From contig NZ_AUHV01000003.1 of assembly GCF_000423365.1 (NCBI RefSeq), forward strand, positions 682,001-746,000: a stretch of 64,000 nucleotides of DNA, read 5' to 3'. The notes below the pieces were generated by a model, which made no database searches, was not told the DNA's origin, and was given only the letters and a program-made list of their open reading frames with translations. Positions 1-8,252 of the stretch are shown here, one piece after another. Each line of letters opens with the position of its first letter. Position 1 is the stretch's first letter. This stretch comes from Maritalea myrionectae DSM 19524 (GTDB taxonomy: Bacteria; Pseudomonadota; Alphaproteobacteria; Rhizobiales; Devosiaceae). Position numbers and translations under genes: made by a program.

Positions 1-597
1 CATGCACTGGTGGCGCATATTCCGGGCTTGAAAGTGGCCATGCCCTCAAGCGCTTATGAAGCCAAAGGCTTGATGAAAACCGCCATTCGAGATGAGAATC
101 CCGTTGTCATTTTCGAAGACAAACTGATGTATAATGACAAGGCGCCTGTGCCCGAGGAAGAATACCTGATCCCCTTTGGTGAGGCGAACATCTTGCGCGA
201 GGGACGCGACATCACGCTGATCGGCACCTCATCTATGGTGCAGGTGTGTGAAAAGGCGGCTGACATGCTGGCTGAACAAGGCATCGAAGCCGAAGTGATC
301 GACCCACGCACGCTTGTGCCGCTGGATGAAGACAGCTTGATTAACTCGGTGAAGAAAACCTCGCGGGCCATAGTGGTCGATGAGGGCCACCAAAGCTATG
401 GCATCACGGGCGAAATCGCCAGTCGGTTAAACGAAAAGGCATTCTATTATCTGGACGCGCCTGTGCAGCGCATGGGGGCGATGGATGTGCCCGTGCCATT
501 TTCGCCCGCATTGGAGGACATTACCGTGCCAACGCCTGAGCGTGTTTTCGAGCAGGCATTGAAATCCGTGAAGGGGGAATTATTCCATGGCGCATGA
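1..597 (+). CDS. 2-oxoacid dehydrogenase E1 component, beta subunit (3' part)
   Basis: The reading frame is open from base 1, so the gene starts upstream and only about 198 C-terminal codons are present. The product is the beta subunit of a thiamine-diphosphate E1 (pyruvate or acetoin dehydrogenase class), which decarboxylates a 2-oxoacid and passes the acyl group to a lipoyl domain. Visible family features are HIPGLKVAMPSSAYEAKGL near the left edge and, in the transketolase C-terminal domain, IDPRTLVPL and VVDEGHQSYGITGEIA. It overlaps the next gene by 11 nt, which suggests translational coupling. The substrate cannot be told from this fragment; pyruvate and acetoin are both possible. Confidence 0.88.
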   Translation, partial: HALVAHIPGLKVAMPSSAYEAKGLMKTAIRDENPVVIFEDKLMYNDKAPVPEEEYLIPFGEANILREGRDITLIGTSSMVQVCEKAADMLAEQGIEAEVIDPRTLVPLDEDSLINSVKKTSRAIVVDEGHQSYGITGEIASRLNEKAFYYLDAPVQRMGAMDVPVPFSPALEDITVPTPERVFEQALKSVKGELFHGA

Positions 598-1636
598 GAT
601 TATTATGCCCGCGCTTGGCATGGCTCAAGACACGGGCTTGATCGTGTCTTGGCTCAAAAATGAGGGCGACAAAGTTGATGTCGGCGATGCCTTGATGGAG
701 GTTGAAACCGACAAAGCCACCATGGAAGTTGAAGCGGAAGCCGCTGGGTTTTTGACCAATGTTCGTGCCAAAGCGGGTGAAGATGTGCCAGTTGGCGATG
801 TCATTGCCTATATATCCGAGTCGGCCGACGAAGTGGTTGAGGGCGCGCCGAAAGAACAAGCGGCAGCCGCGCCAGCGCCAACCGAAACACCAACGCCAAA
901 AGCTGATCCAAAGCCAGAGCCCGCAGCGGCCAGCCCAGATGAACCGCCAAAATCGGCAACAGCAACTGTGCCGGAGAAAGCAGCGCCCAGCAGCGCTAAC
1001 CAAGGGCAAATTTTGGCGTCACCAAAGGCTAAAAAAGCGGCCTTTGATGAAGGTCTGGATCTGTCGCAACTGGCGGCAAAAGGTGTGCCGCAACCCTATC
1101 ATGTCAAAGATTTGGACATGTTGCGGGCGGATCGGGCGGCTGGTGTTCAGCCACAGATGGCGGGACAAACCTTCCACATTTCAGCGCGGGTGCCAGGCAA
1201 AATGGTGCGTGCATTTAAGGAATGGTTGAACGACAATCAGCAGGATGAAATCGCAGACCGCGCCATTTGGCTGGGCTTTGCCTCCAGTGCCTATCGGGAA
1301 GCGTTGGGCTTGAACGAGGATAATGTCAACATTCTGTCCAACACGTCACAAGGCTATGCAGGATATATCAATGCTGATCGGCAAAAACTGTCTGAAATCG
1401 AGCCTGCATCGGTTGAAATTGCGCCCTCATTTGTGGTGCGCGATCTAACGGGCACGTCCATTCAAGCTTTGCAGTTGAACGCGCCAACTTGTCCGGTGCT
1501 ATCGATCTCAAAACCGAAGAATGCTTATCTCATCGCACTGGATTTCCAGGCAGATCAATTGAGTGATGAGCAGGCCATTGATTTCATCACATCATTTACG
1601 GCACGATTGAACGAACCTTTGCGACATTTGCTTTAA
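587..1636 (+). CDS. Lipoyl-domain E2-like protein with degenerate acyltransferase domain
   Basis: This 349-residue protein begins with a biotinyl/lipoyl domain (about 1-78) whose lipoyl lysine is K43 in the ETDKATMEVEA motif. A Pro/Ala/Glu-rich linker follows (about 85-138), then a peripheral-subunit (E3) binding domain (about 142-178). Residues 195-349 resemble the E2 catalytic fold, but I cannot find the DHRxxxG active-site motif; the matching C-terminal stretch reads LSDEQAIDFITSF. It therefore looks like a lipoyl carrier and E3 binder, comparable to protein X, working with the complete catalytic domain encoded at 3079. An aldehyde dehydrogenase gene sits between the two E2 parts. Confidence 0.8.
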   Translation: MAHEIIMPALGMAQDTGLIVSWLKNEGDKVDVGDALMEVETDKATMEVEAEAAGFLTNVRAKAGEDVPVGDVIAYISESADEVVEGAPKEQAAAAPAPTETPTPKADPKPEPAAASPDEPPKSATATVPEKAAPSSANQGQILASPKAKKAAFDEGLDLSQLAAKGVPQPYHVKDLDMLRADRAAGVQPQMAGQTFHISARVPGKMVRAFKEWLNDNQQDEIADRAIWLGFASSAYREALGLNEDNVNILSNTSQGYAGYINADRQKLSEIEPASVEIAPSFVVRDLTGTSIQALQLNAPTCPVLSISKPKNAYLIALDFQADQLSDEQAIDFITSFTARLNEPLRHLL

Positions 1637-1646
1637 GGAGCGGATT

Positions 1647-3077
1647 ATGGATCACACAAATCTATATATAAACGGGCGCTGGGCCGAAGGCGCTAGCAAT
1701 GAACGGTTCGATGTTATCAATCCTGCAACTGAAGAAGTGTTGGCCAGCGTGGCCTCAGCCGAGATTGCAGATGCAGATGCCGCGCTAGATGCGGCCCAGG
1801 CTGCCTTTGAGGTTTGGAACCAGAAATCACCACGTGAGCGGGCTGAAGTTTTGCGCAAGGCGTGGGAATTGATGACCGCGCGGCTCGATGATTTTGCACG
1901 CATGATCACGCTGGAAAATGGCAAAGCCAAAAACGACGCCATGGGCGAAGCCACCTATGCGGCTGAGTTTTTCCGCTGGTTTTCGGAAGAAGCGGTGCGC
2001 TTGGATGGCCTGATCACCCAGGCCCCCGCCTCTGGCGCGCGCATTGTGGTGCAGCACAAGCCCGCTGGCATCGCGGTGCTGATCACGCCATGGAATTATC
2101 CCGCAGCCATGGGCACCCGCAAAATTGCCCCAGCCCTTGCCGCTGGTTGTCCGGTGATCATCAAGCCCGCGTCAGAAACACCCCTGACAATGCTTGCATT
2201 GATGCCCCTGCTGGAAGAAGCTGGCGTGCCCAAAGGGCTGGTGAACGTGCTGCCCACGCAAAAAACGCGCGAGGTGGTGGATCACATGCTGCACGATCCA
2301 CGCGTACGCGTGATTTCGTTTACCGGGTCTACCGGGGTTGGTCGCAAGCTTTTGAAAAGTGCAGCGGATCAGGTCTTAAAACCCGCCATGGAACTTGGAG
2401 GCAATGCGCCCTTTATCGTGTTTGAGGACGCGGATATCGACAAGGCCGTTCAAGGGGCCATGCTGGCCAAAATGCGCAATTTGGGCGAAGCCTGCACGGC
2501 TGCCAACCGCATCTATGTGCATAAGGATGTGGAACAGGAATTTGTCAAAAAACTCGTTGACGCCATGGGCGCGCTGAAGGTGGGCAATGGCGTGGAAGAA
2601 GGGATCGATGTTGGCCCGCTGGTCAATGCAGATACGCGCGATAAAGTTGCCGCCTTTGTAGAGGACGCCGTCGCCAAGGGTGCAAAAATTGAACTCGGCG
2701 GCAGTTTGCCAAATGGCAAAGGCTTCTTCTATCCGCCGACCATCATGACCAATGTCTCCGAGGATGCAGAATGTGTGCATGACGAGATTTTCGGCCCTGT
2801 GGCAGCTATTCAATCCTTCACGGATCAGGACGACGTTATTCGCCGCGCCAATGACACTGAATATGGTTTGGTGGCCTATGTGTTTTCCGAGAACATGAAG
2901 CGGGCCATGCAAGTGTGTGAGCGCCTCGAATATGGCATGGTGGGCCTCAATCGCGGACTTGTTTCCGACCCTGCAGCGCCATTTGGTGGTGTAAAACAAT
3001 CGGGGCTAGGTCGCGAAGGTGGCCACGAGGGCATTCTAGAGTTTACCGAAACTCAATATATTTCAGCGGAATGGTGA
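1647..3077 (+). CDS. NAD(P)-dependent aldehyde dehydrogenase (succinate-semialdehyde dehydrogenase-like)
   Basis: A 476-residue cytosolic aldehyde dehydrogenase of normal family length that oxidises an aldehyde to its acid. The oxyanion asparagine lies in TPWNYP (N150), the general base in MELGGNAP (E249) and the catalytic cysteine in GEACTAANR (C283); FTGSTGVG is the cofactor-binding turn. Overall it resembles the GabD/SSADH branch. A good ribosome binding site (AAGGAG) lies 8 nt before the ATG. It is inside the E1/E2 operon, 10 nt after the lipoyl protein and 1 nt before the catalytic E2, so it probably handles an aldehyde from the same substrate. The exact substrate is unknown. Confidence 0.9.
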   Translation: MDHTNLYINGRWAEGASNERFDVINPATEEVLASVASAEIADADAALDAAQAAFEVWNQKSPRERAEVLRKAWELMTARLDDFARMITLENGKAKNDAMGEATYAAEFFRWFSEEAVRLDGLITQAPASGARIVVQHKPAGIAVLITPWNYPAAMGTRKIAPALAAGCPVIIKPASETPLTMLALMPLLEEAGVPKGLVNVLPTQKTREVVDHMLHDPRVRVISFTGSTGVGRKLLKSAADQVLKPAMELGGNAPFIVFEDADIDKAVQGAMLAKMRNLGEACTAANRIYVHKDVEQEFVKKLVDAMGALKVGNGVEEGIDVGPLVNADTRDKVAAFVEDAVAKGAKIELGGSLPNGKGFFYPPTIMTNVSEDAECVHDEIFGPVAAIQSFTDQDDVIRRANDTEYGLVAYVFSENMKRAMQVCERLEYGMVGLNRGLVSDPAAPFGGVKQSGLGREGGHEGILEFTETQYISAEW

Positions 3078-3078
3078 T

Positions 3079-3975
3079 ATGAGTTTTGTCGCGAGCCCAT
3101 CAGTGCGTGCCTATGCCGGGCGAAACGGCGTCGATCTTGAACGATTGGCCGAAAAGCTTGGTCGTGAGCTGATTGGCCGCGAGGATGTAGATCAATTTCT
3201 GGCAGGCGACACCCCAAAATCATCGCCTGCTGGTCCTACCTCAGACCATACCCAATTCTGGGACGTGGATCATGGCCAATTTGGCCCGGTGCGCGAAGAA
3301 CCGATGTCGCGCTTTGCGCAAGTGTCGGCCCAAAACTTGGCGGCGGCAAATGCGATGATCCCGCAGGTGACCCATCATGATCGTGCAGATATGCGCGCGG
3401 TGGAAGCCTTTCGCCAATCAATAAAAGCCGAAATGGCGCAAAAAGGCGTAAAGCTCACGGCCCTTGCCTTTCACCTCAAAGCACTCGCCGCAACGCTAAA
3501 AGCTTTCCCCAAATTCAACGCCTCGCTATCAGCAGATGGCAAAACCTTGGTGCTGAAACAATATGTGCATATTGGCGTGGCGGTGGACACACCGCATGGT
3601 CTTTTGGTGCCCGTGGTGCGGGACGTTGATCAAAAAGGCATCGTTCAAATTGCCAATGACATTGCCGATATTGCCGGGCGGGCACAGGCGCGAAAAATCC
3701 GACCTGAAGAACTCGCCGGCGCGTCAATGGCTGTGTCGAGCCTGGGGGGCATTGGCGGCATCGGCTTCACCCCCATCGTCAATCCGCCGCAATTGGCGAT
3801 CCTCGGCATTTCGCGCACCGAAGTGGTGCCGCAGTGGGATGGTAAGAATTGGCAGCCAGTGCCCATGACGCCACTGGACTTGAGCTATGATCACCGGGTG
3901 ATCAATGGCGCAGAGGCCGCACGCTTTGTCGTCCATCTGACCGATCTGTTGGCGACGCCCAAAAAACTGATCTAG
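3079..3975 (+). CDS. Dihydrolipoamide acyltransferase (E2) lacking a lipoyl domain
   Basis: A 298-residue E2 that starts directly with a peripheral-subunit-binding domain (about 5-42) followed by the acyltransferase domain (about 75-298). The active-site motif is YDHRVING (DHR at 271-273), a variant like that of pyruvate-type E2 proteins, and the preceding core reads SSLGGIGGIGFTPIVNPP. There is no N-terminal lipoyl domain, which ordinary E2 chains carry, and no in-frame upstream extension because the start is 1 nt after the aldehyde dehydrogenase stop. Its lipoyl donor is presumably the protein at 587. The gene ends the plus-strand operon. Confidence 0.85.
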   Translation: MSFVASPSVRAYAGRNGVDLERLAEKLGRELIGREDVDQFLAGDTPKSSPAGPTSDHTQFWDVDHGQFGPVREEPMSRFAQVSAQNLAAANAMIPQVTHHDRADMRAVEAFRQSIKAEMAQKGVKLTALAFHLKALAATLKAFPKFNASLSADGKTLVLKQYVHIGVAVDTPHGLLVPVVRDVDQKGIVQIANDIADIAGRAQARKIRPEELAGASMAVSSLGGIGGIGFTPIVNPPQLAILGISRTEVVPQWDGKNWQPVPMTPLDLSYDHRVINGAEAARFVVHLTDLLATPKKLI

Positions 3976-3982
3976 AACATTC

Positions 3983-4004
3983 GGTGCCGGAGCATTTCCG
4001 CACC
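3983..4004. terminator. Possible stem-loop between convergent genes
   Basis: In the 64-nt gap between the E2 gene and the convergent ATPase gene, GGTG-C-CGG can pair with CCG-CACC around a 7-nt loop, with one bulged base. There is no clear T-run on either strand, so this is only a weak terminator candidate. Confidence 0.25.
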
Positions 4005-4039
4005 CCAAACCAAGCAAAAAAGTCGTGGACAGCGGCCAC

Positions 4040-5032
4040 TTAACAGCGCCCGCCGTCGCGATTAAACCGGAGTATTTTATCTTCAATCGGCGCAAGCCCA
4101 ACCATATCATTCCGTGTCACTGACTGATCATCACCAACACGCACCAAAACCAACTCCTCTGTTGGCAGGCGCACAAAGACAAGCGTTTCTGCCCCCAGTT
4201 CTTCAATGGCTTCAACCTTGCCACGCCACTGCCCCTGACCATCTGCCACCAGCTCAATATGCTCGGGCCGAATACCCGTCTTTTCGACAGCATTTTCATC
4301 TTGAATAATGTTCATCTTTGGCGAGCCGATAAACTCCGCCACAAACTGATTGACCGGATTGTGGTAAAGTTCCATGGGTGTGCCGACCTGTTCGATATTG
4401 CCATGGTTCATCACCACAATACGATCGGCCAAGGTCATCGCCTCAATCTGATCGTGGGTCACATAAATCATGGTTGTGTCGGGCATCCGCTCATGCAGTT
4501 TGGCAATCTCCAGCCTTGTGTTCACCCGCAGTGCCGCGTCGAGGTTTGACAAGGGCTCGTCAAACAAAAACAGCTTGGGTTGGCGCACAATGGCGCGCCC
4601 AATCGCAACCCGTTGGCGCTGACCACCAGAAAGCTGGCGTGGCAATCGATCCAGATATTGCTCAATATCCAAGCTGCGGGCGGTGTCACGAATATGCGCA
4701 TCTGCCTCTGTCTTGCTCATATTATGCCGCCGCAAACCGAAGGCCATATTGTCATAAACATTCATATGCGGATAAAGCGCGTAAGACTGAAACACCATGG
4801 CAATACCGCGTTGGACCGGGGTCAAATCGTTGGCGACCTGCCCGTCAATCTTCAGCGTGCCACTGCTGATATCTTCCAGCCCGGCAATCAGGCGCAGCAT
4901 GGTGGATTTGCCACTGCCGGAAGGCCCCACAAAAACAACGAACTCGCCCTGCTGTACGGCAAGGCTCACATCGTGAATGACCTTGATCGAACCAAAGTTT
5001 TTCGAGATGTTTTCTAACTGCAACTCAGCCAT
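4040..5032 (-). CDS. Carbohydrate ABC transporter ATP-binding protein (MalK/UgpC/ThuK type)
   Basis: A 330-residue ATPase that powers the importer encoded by the three genes upstream. It has Walker A GPSGSGKST (36-44), Q-loop VFQSYALYPHM, signature LSGGQRQ (134-140), Walker B LFLFDEP (154-160) and the switch histidine in YVTHD. The C-terminal third is the MalK-type regulatory (OB/TOBE) domain with IRPEH. It is slightly shorter than typical MalK proteins (about 360-370). It is last in a minus-strand operon, 2 nt after the permease. One ATPase may homodimerise to serve the heteromeric permease, as in MalFGK2. Confidence 0.92.
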   Translation of the reverse strand: MAELQLENISKNFGSIKVIHDVSLAVQQGEFVVFVGPSGSGKSTMLRLIAGLEDISSGTLKIDGQVANDLTPVQRGIAMVFQSYALYPHMNVYDNMAFGLRRHNMSKTEADAHIRDTARSLDIEQYLDRLPRQLSGGQRQRVAIGRAIVRQPKLFLFDEPLSNLDAALRVNTRLEIAKLHERMPDTTMIYVTHDQIEAMTLADRIVVMNHGNIEQVGTPMELYHNPVNQFVAEFIGSPKMNIIQDENAVEKTGIRPEHIELVADGQGQWRGKVEAIEELGAETLVFVRLPTEELVLVRVGDDQSVTRNDMVGLAPIEDKILRFNRDGGRC

Positions 5033-5034
5033 AA

Positions 5035-5862
5035 TTATCCTTTCACCGCACCAGCGGTTAGGCCCGCAACAATTTTGCGTTGGAATATCAAAACAAGGGC
5101 GATCAACGGCACCGTCACCACAACAGATGCGGCCATGATATTGCCCCAGGGCACCTCAAACTCAGATCCACCCGAAATCATGGCAATCGCCACAGGCACG
5201 GTGCGTTTCGCATCGGTCGCCATAAAGGTGAAGGCGAACAAAAATTCGTTCCAGGCGTGGATGAACGCCAACAAGCCAGTGGTGACCAAGGCGGGCCACA
5301 TGAGGGGCAAAAACACTTTGACGATGATCTCTATCGGCGAGGCGCCATCAACAATGGCTGCCTCTTCGATTTCCACCGGCAGCGCCTTCATAAAAGTGGT
5401 CAAAACCCACACAGTGAAGGGCAAGGTGAAAATCATGTACGAAAACACAAGTGACCACAATGAGTTGTAAATCCCCATAGATCGGATCAATTCAAACAGG
5501 CCAGCCAGCACCGCAATTTGCGGGAACATGGACACTGATAAGATGGTGAACAACATGAGCGTTTTGCCACGAAACGCAATGCGACTGAGGGCATAAGACG
5601 CGCCCACCGCAAGCGCCAGCGAGATCAGCACCACGCCCGTAGCGACCATAATGGAATTCAAAATCTGCTGGCCAAACACGCCTTGGGTCAACACGGTGAA
5701 GTAATTGTCCAAGGAAAAACTGGTCGGCCAGTAATCGACATTAAAAATGGCTTGGCCAGATTTGAATGATGTGACGACCGCATAATAGAACGGGAAAACC
5801 GACAGGACGAAGATAACCGCCACCAGGGCATAAAAGCTGGTTCGTTTGATCCAAATTGGCAT
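5035..5862 (-). CDS. Carbohydrate ABC transporter permease (MalG family)
   Basis: A 275-residue inner-membrane permease with six apparent hydrophobic segments, starting MPIWIKRTSFYALVAVIF. The cytoplasmic EAA loop, which contacts the ATPase, reads EEAAIVDGASPIEIIVKVFLP. A longer in-frame start exists at 5925 but would overlap the upstream permease by 62 nt. The ATG at 5862 lies 1 nt after that gene's stop and has GGGAG 8 nt ahead, so I chose it. It pairs with the MalF-type permease at 5864. Confidence 0.9.
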   Translation of the reverse strand: MPIWIKRTSFYALVAVIFVLSVFPFYYAVVTSFKSGQAIFNVDYWPTSFSLDNYFTVLTQGVFGQQILNSIMVATGVVLISLALAVGASYALSRIAFRGKTLMLFTILSVSMFPQIAVLAGLFELIRSMGIYNSLWSLVFSYMIFTLPFTVWVLTTFMKALPVEIEEAAIVDGASPIEIIVKVFLPLMWPALVTTGLLAFIHAWNEFLFAFTFMATDAKRTVPVAIAMISGGSEFEVPWGNIMAASVVVTVPLIALVLIFQRKIVAGLTAGAVKG

Positions 5863-5863
5863 T

Positions 5864-6799
5864 CTAATTCTCCCGCCCAACATTAGTTTTGCCCATGGCA
5901 AAAATGGTGATCGTGACCCCGCCAATGATCAAGAACAGCAAGGTGGACGCGGCAGAGCCATAGGCAAATTTGTCAAAATCAAACAGATATTCGCGTGCGA
6001 ATACGGACATGGTGCGCGTATCGTCATTGGCTGGCGTCAGCACATAGATCAAATCGAAAACCCGCATCGCATCCAGCGCCCGAAAGATAATGGCAACAAC
6101 AATCGCAGGCCGGATGATGGGCAATGTCACCTTGAAAAACACCTTGACTGGATGAACGCCGTCAATTTTGGCGGCTTCATATATATCGCGTGGCACCATC
6201 TGCAAACCGGCCAAAATCAAAAGCGCCATAAAGGGCGTCGTTTTCCAAATATCCACCATGAGCACCGCCAGCATGGCCGTGTCGGAGGATGCCGTCCAAG
6301 CGATCGGTTCGGAGATCACGTGTAGCTTCATCAATAGGTCATTCAAAATGCCGAATTGGTCATGCATCATCCACGCCCACATTTTCGCCGAAACCGTGGT
6401 GGGGATCGCCCAGGGAATAAGCACCGCTGCGCGCACAATGCCCCGTCCTGCAAAATTTGCATTCAAAACCAGCGCCACGATCAAGCCAAAAAAGGTTTCA
6501 AAGCTGACAGAGACGAATGAGAAATAAAGCGTGTTCCAAACCGACTGCCACCATACTTCATCGACCAAAAGGCCGAAAAACTCGCCCTCGCCGTCGCCAT
6601 AGTCGACCCATTCTAAATAGTTGCGAAACCCAACCCAATTGACTGAATCCAGCATATCGAGCGAGGCATCGGTGAAGCCGAAATAAAAGGTACGGAACAA
6701 GGGATAAGCCGCGACAGCCGCCAACACGAGCAGCATGGGGCTCATAAAAAGCCAAGCTGACTTTACCCGTTGTTTGTGCAGTTTTGAGCGTTGCGCCAT
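5864..6799 (-). CDS. Carbohydrate ABC transporter permease (MalF/ThuF family)
   Basis: A 311-residue membrane protein with an N-terminal anchor (AWLFMSPMLLVLAAVAAYPLF) and five further hydrophobic segments, typical of MalF-type subunits without the large periplasmic loop. The EAA motif is YEAAKIDGVHPVKVFFKV. It forms the heterodimeric pore with the permease at 5035. The gene lies 71 nt downstream of the binding-protein gene. Similarity to trehalose/maltose-type systems is my reading of overall motifs; the substrate is not proven. Confidence 0.9.
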   Translation of the reverse strand: MAQRSKLHKQRVKSAWLFMSPMLLVLAAVAAYPLFRTFYFGFTDASLDMLDSVNWVGFRNYLEWVDYGDGEGEFFGLLVDEVWWQSVWNTLYFSFVSVSFETFFGLIVALVLNANFAGRGIVRAAVLIPWAIPTTVSAKMWAWMMHDQFGILNDLLMKLHVISEPIAWTASSDTAMLAVLMVDIWKTTPFMALLILAGLQMVPRDIYEAAKIDGVHPVKVFFKVTLPIIRPAIVVAIIFRALDAMRVFDLIYVLTPANDDTRTMSVFAREYLFDFDKFAYGSAASTLLFLIIGGVTITIFAMGKTNVGREN

Positions 6800-6870
6800 A
6801 TCGAAATTACCAGCAGCGGAAATGGAAAAAAGGGCGCGGCGAACCGCGCCCAGTGGGGGATTTTATAAGC

Positions 6871-8133
6871 CTACCAACGCGCGCCTTTAAGCCGCTTCAG
6901 TTTTGCTTCAAGCTTTTGCAGATTTTCAGCTGCGCTGCCATCGCCAGACAAGGTGGCATGTGCCGCGCTCCAAAACTCTTTTGAAACCTCATTATAGTTC
7001 CGTGCAGTTGCAACAGATGGCCGTGGCAACGCATTGTCCACCACAGGCTTCCACAAGGGGATAAAGGGTTGCTTCTCGCCCACTTCTTCATCCTCATAAA
7101 CTGCATTCAAGGTTGGCGGACGTGAGGTGATGATCGCACGGTCTTTTTGCACCTCGTAAGAGTTGAGGAACCGCACCAGCTCAATCGCGGCCTCTTGGTT
7201 TTCTGAATATTTGGCAACGCCAAGATGTGACCCGCCCAATGTGGCTGCAGAAGTGTGCCCTTCAGTGCCGGGCAAAATCGCCACATCAAATTTGTCTTTC
7301 ACCGCGCTGTCTTCACTCGCCGCCAATGCATAGGCATAGTTCCAGTTGCGCATAAAGACCGCATTGCCGGTTTGCCAAACGCCACGCGCCTCTTCCTCTT
7401 TATAGGAGAGCACGCCTTCAGGCGCGATGTTGCCAACCCAAGAGGCTGCTAAATCCAATGCCTTGGCTGCATTCTCGTTATTGATGGTTATCGTGCCATC
7501 TGGCTCAACAATGCGGCCACCGCCAAAGCTGGCTACCCATTCTTGGGCGTTACAGGTCAGCCCCTCATAGGCCGCGCCTTGGAAAACAAAACCCCAAATA
7601 TCTTCATTGCCCGCTGCCCGCTCTTCATCTTGAATAAGCTGGGCAGTGTCGGTGAGTTCTTGCCAAGTGGTGGGCACGGATTGATCGTACTTTTCAAGCA
7701 AATCCTTGCGGTAATAAAGTGCGGGCGCGCCAAGGAACATTGGCAGAGCCACGAGCTTATCGCCCACCGTTTGAGATTCAACCGCCGCTGGCACATAGTC
7801 GCCGATAATGTCCTGCACATGCGGTGACAGATCCACAAAGTGATTAGCCACCTGCGCAGCCCAGATCACGTCCAAACGATAAACATCGATATCGCTGCTT
7901 TGGGCAGCCAACCACAGCTTATATTGTCCAAACTGATCCGTTGTGGATTCAGGCATGGAAACAATGTCCACCGTATGGTCAGTCTGCGCTTCAAACATGT
8001 CCAAATGTTTGCGCAGCATTTCTTGGTCACGACCAACTGAGCCGTGCACAATTTTAAGATCCGCAGCGATCGCCGAACTCGCAAAAAGGGCAACTGCGGC
8101 CACGCTTGACGCTAAGATTGTAGAAATTCGCAT
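6871..8133 (-). CDS. Extracellular carbohydrate-binding protein (ABC family 1, trehalose/maltose-like)
   Basis: A 420-residue periplasmic binding protein with a signal peptide (MRISTILASSVAAVALFASS, cleavage probably after SAIA). Recognisable family segments are LPMFLGAPALYYRKDLLEKY and FLNSYEVQKDRAI. An in-frame start exists at 8163, but the ATG at 8133 has GGAGG 8 nt upstream and gives a normal signal peptide, so I use it. It is the specificity component of the importer at 4040-6799. The neighbouring Gfo/Idh oxidoreductase recalls rhizobial thu operons, but no thuA-like gene is present. Confidence 0.9.
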   Translation of the reverse strand: MRISTILASSVAAVALFASSAIAADLKIVHGSVGRDQEMLRKHLDMFEAQTDHTVDIVSMPESTTDQFGQYKLWLAAQSSDIDVYRLDVIWAAQVANHFVDLSPHVQDIIGDYVPAAVESQTVGDKLVALPMFLGAPALYYRKDLLEKYDQSVPTTWQELTDTAQLIQDEERAAGNEDIWGFVFQGAAYEGLTCNAQEWVASFGGGRIVEPDGTITINNENAAKALDLAASWVGNIAPEGVLSYKEEEARGVWQTGNAVFMRNWNYAYALAASEDSAVKDKFDVAILPGTEGHTSAATLGGSHLGVAKYSENQEAAIELVRFLNSYEVQKDRAIITSRPPTLNAVYEDEEVGEKQPFIPLWKPVVDNALPRPSVATARNYNEVSKEFWSAAHATLSGDGSAAENLQKLEAKLKRLKGARW

Positions 8134-8200
8134 TTTTTCTCCTCCAATAGGTGTTGCCGACACCGGAATGTTTCAAATCGCGATTTTTTATTCATCTGCG

Positions 8201-8250
8201 GATCTCGAGATCGCTAACCCATTGCCCGCATTTAGATTAATTGCAATGGG
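8201..8250. promoter_or_regulatory. Palindrome and inverted repeat upstream of binding-protein gene
   Basis: The 119-nt gap between the PHP gene and the binding-protein gene holds a perfect 12-bp palindrome, GATCTCGAGATC (8201-8212). Next to it is an 8-bp inverted repeat, CCCATTGC (8218-8225) with GCAATGGG (8243-8250). They could be an operator for the local regulator or a processing stem-loop that raises binding-protein mRNA. The assignment is inference. Confidence 0.3.
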
Positions 8251-8252
8251 TG

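Noticed and set aside
521-1009. Minus-strand ORF of 162 codons over the E1/E2 genes
   Set aside because: Low-complexity, Trp/Arg/Gly-rich shadow of the Ala/Pro-rich linker in the lipoyl protein.
5863-5925. Longer start for the MalG-type permease
   Set aside because: It would overlap the upstream permease by 62 nt and lacks the well-spaced GGGAG found before the ATG at 5862.
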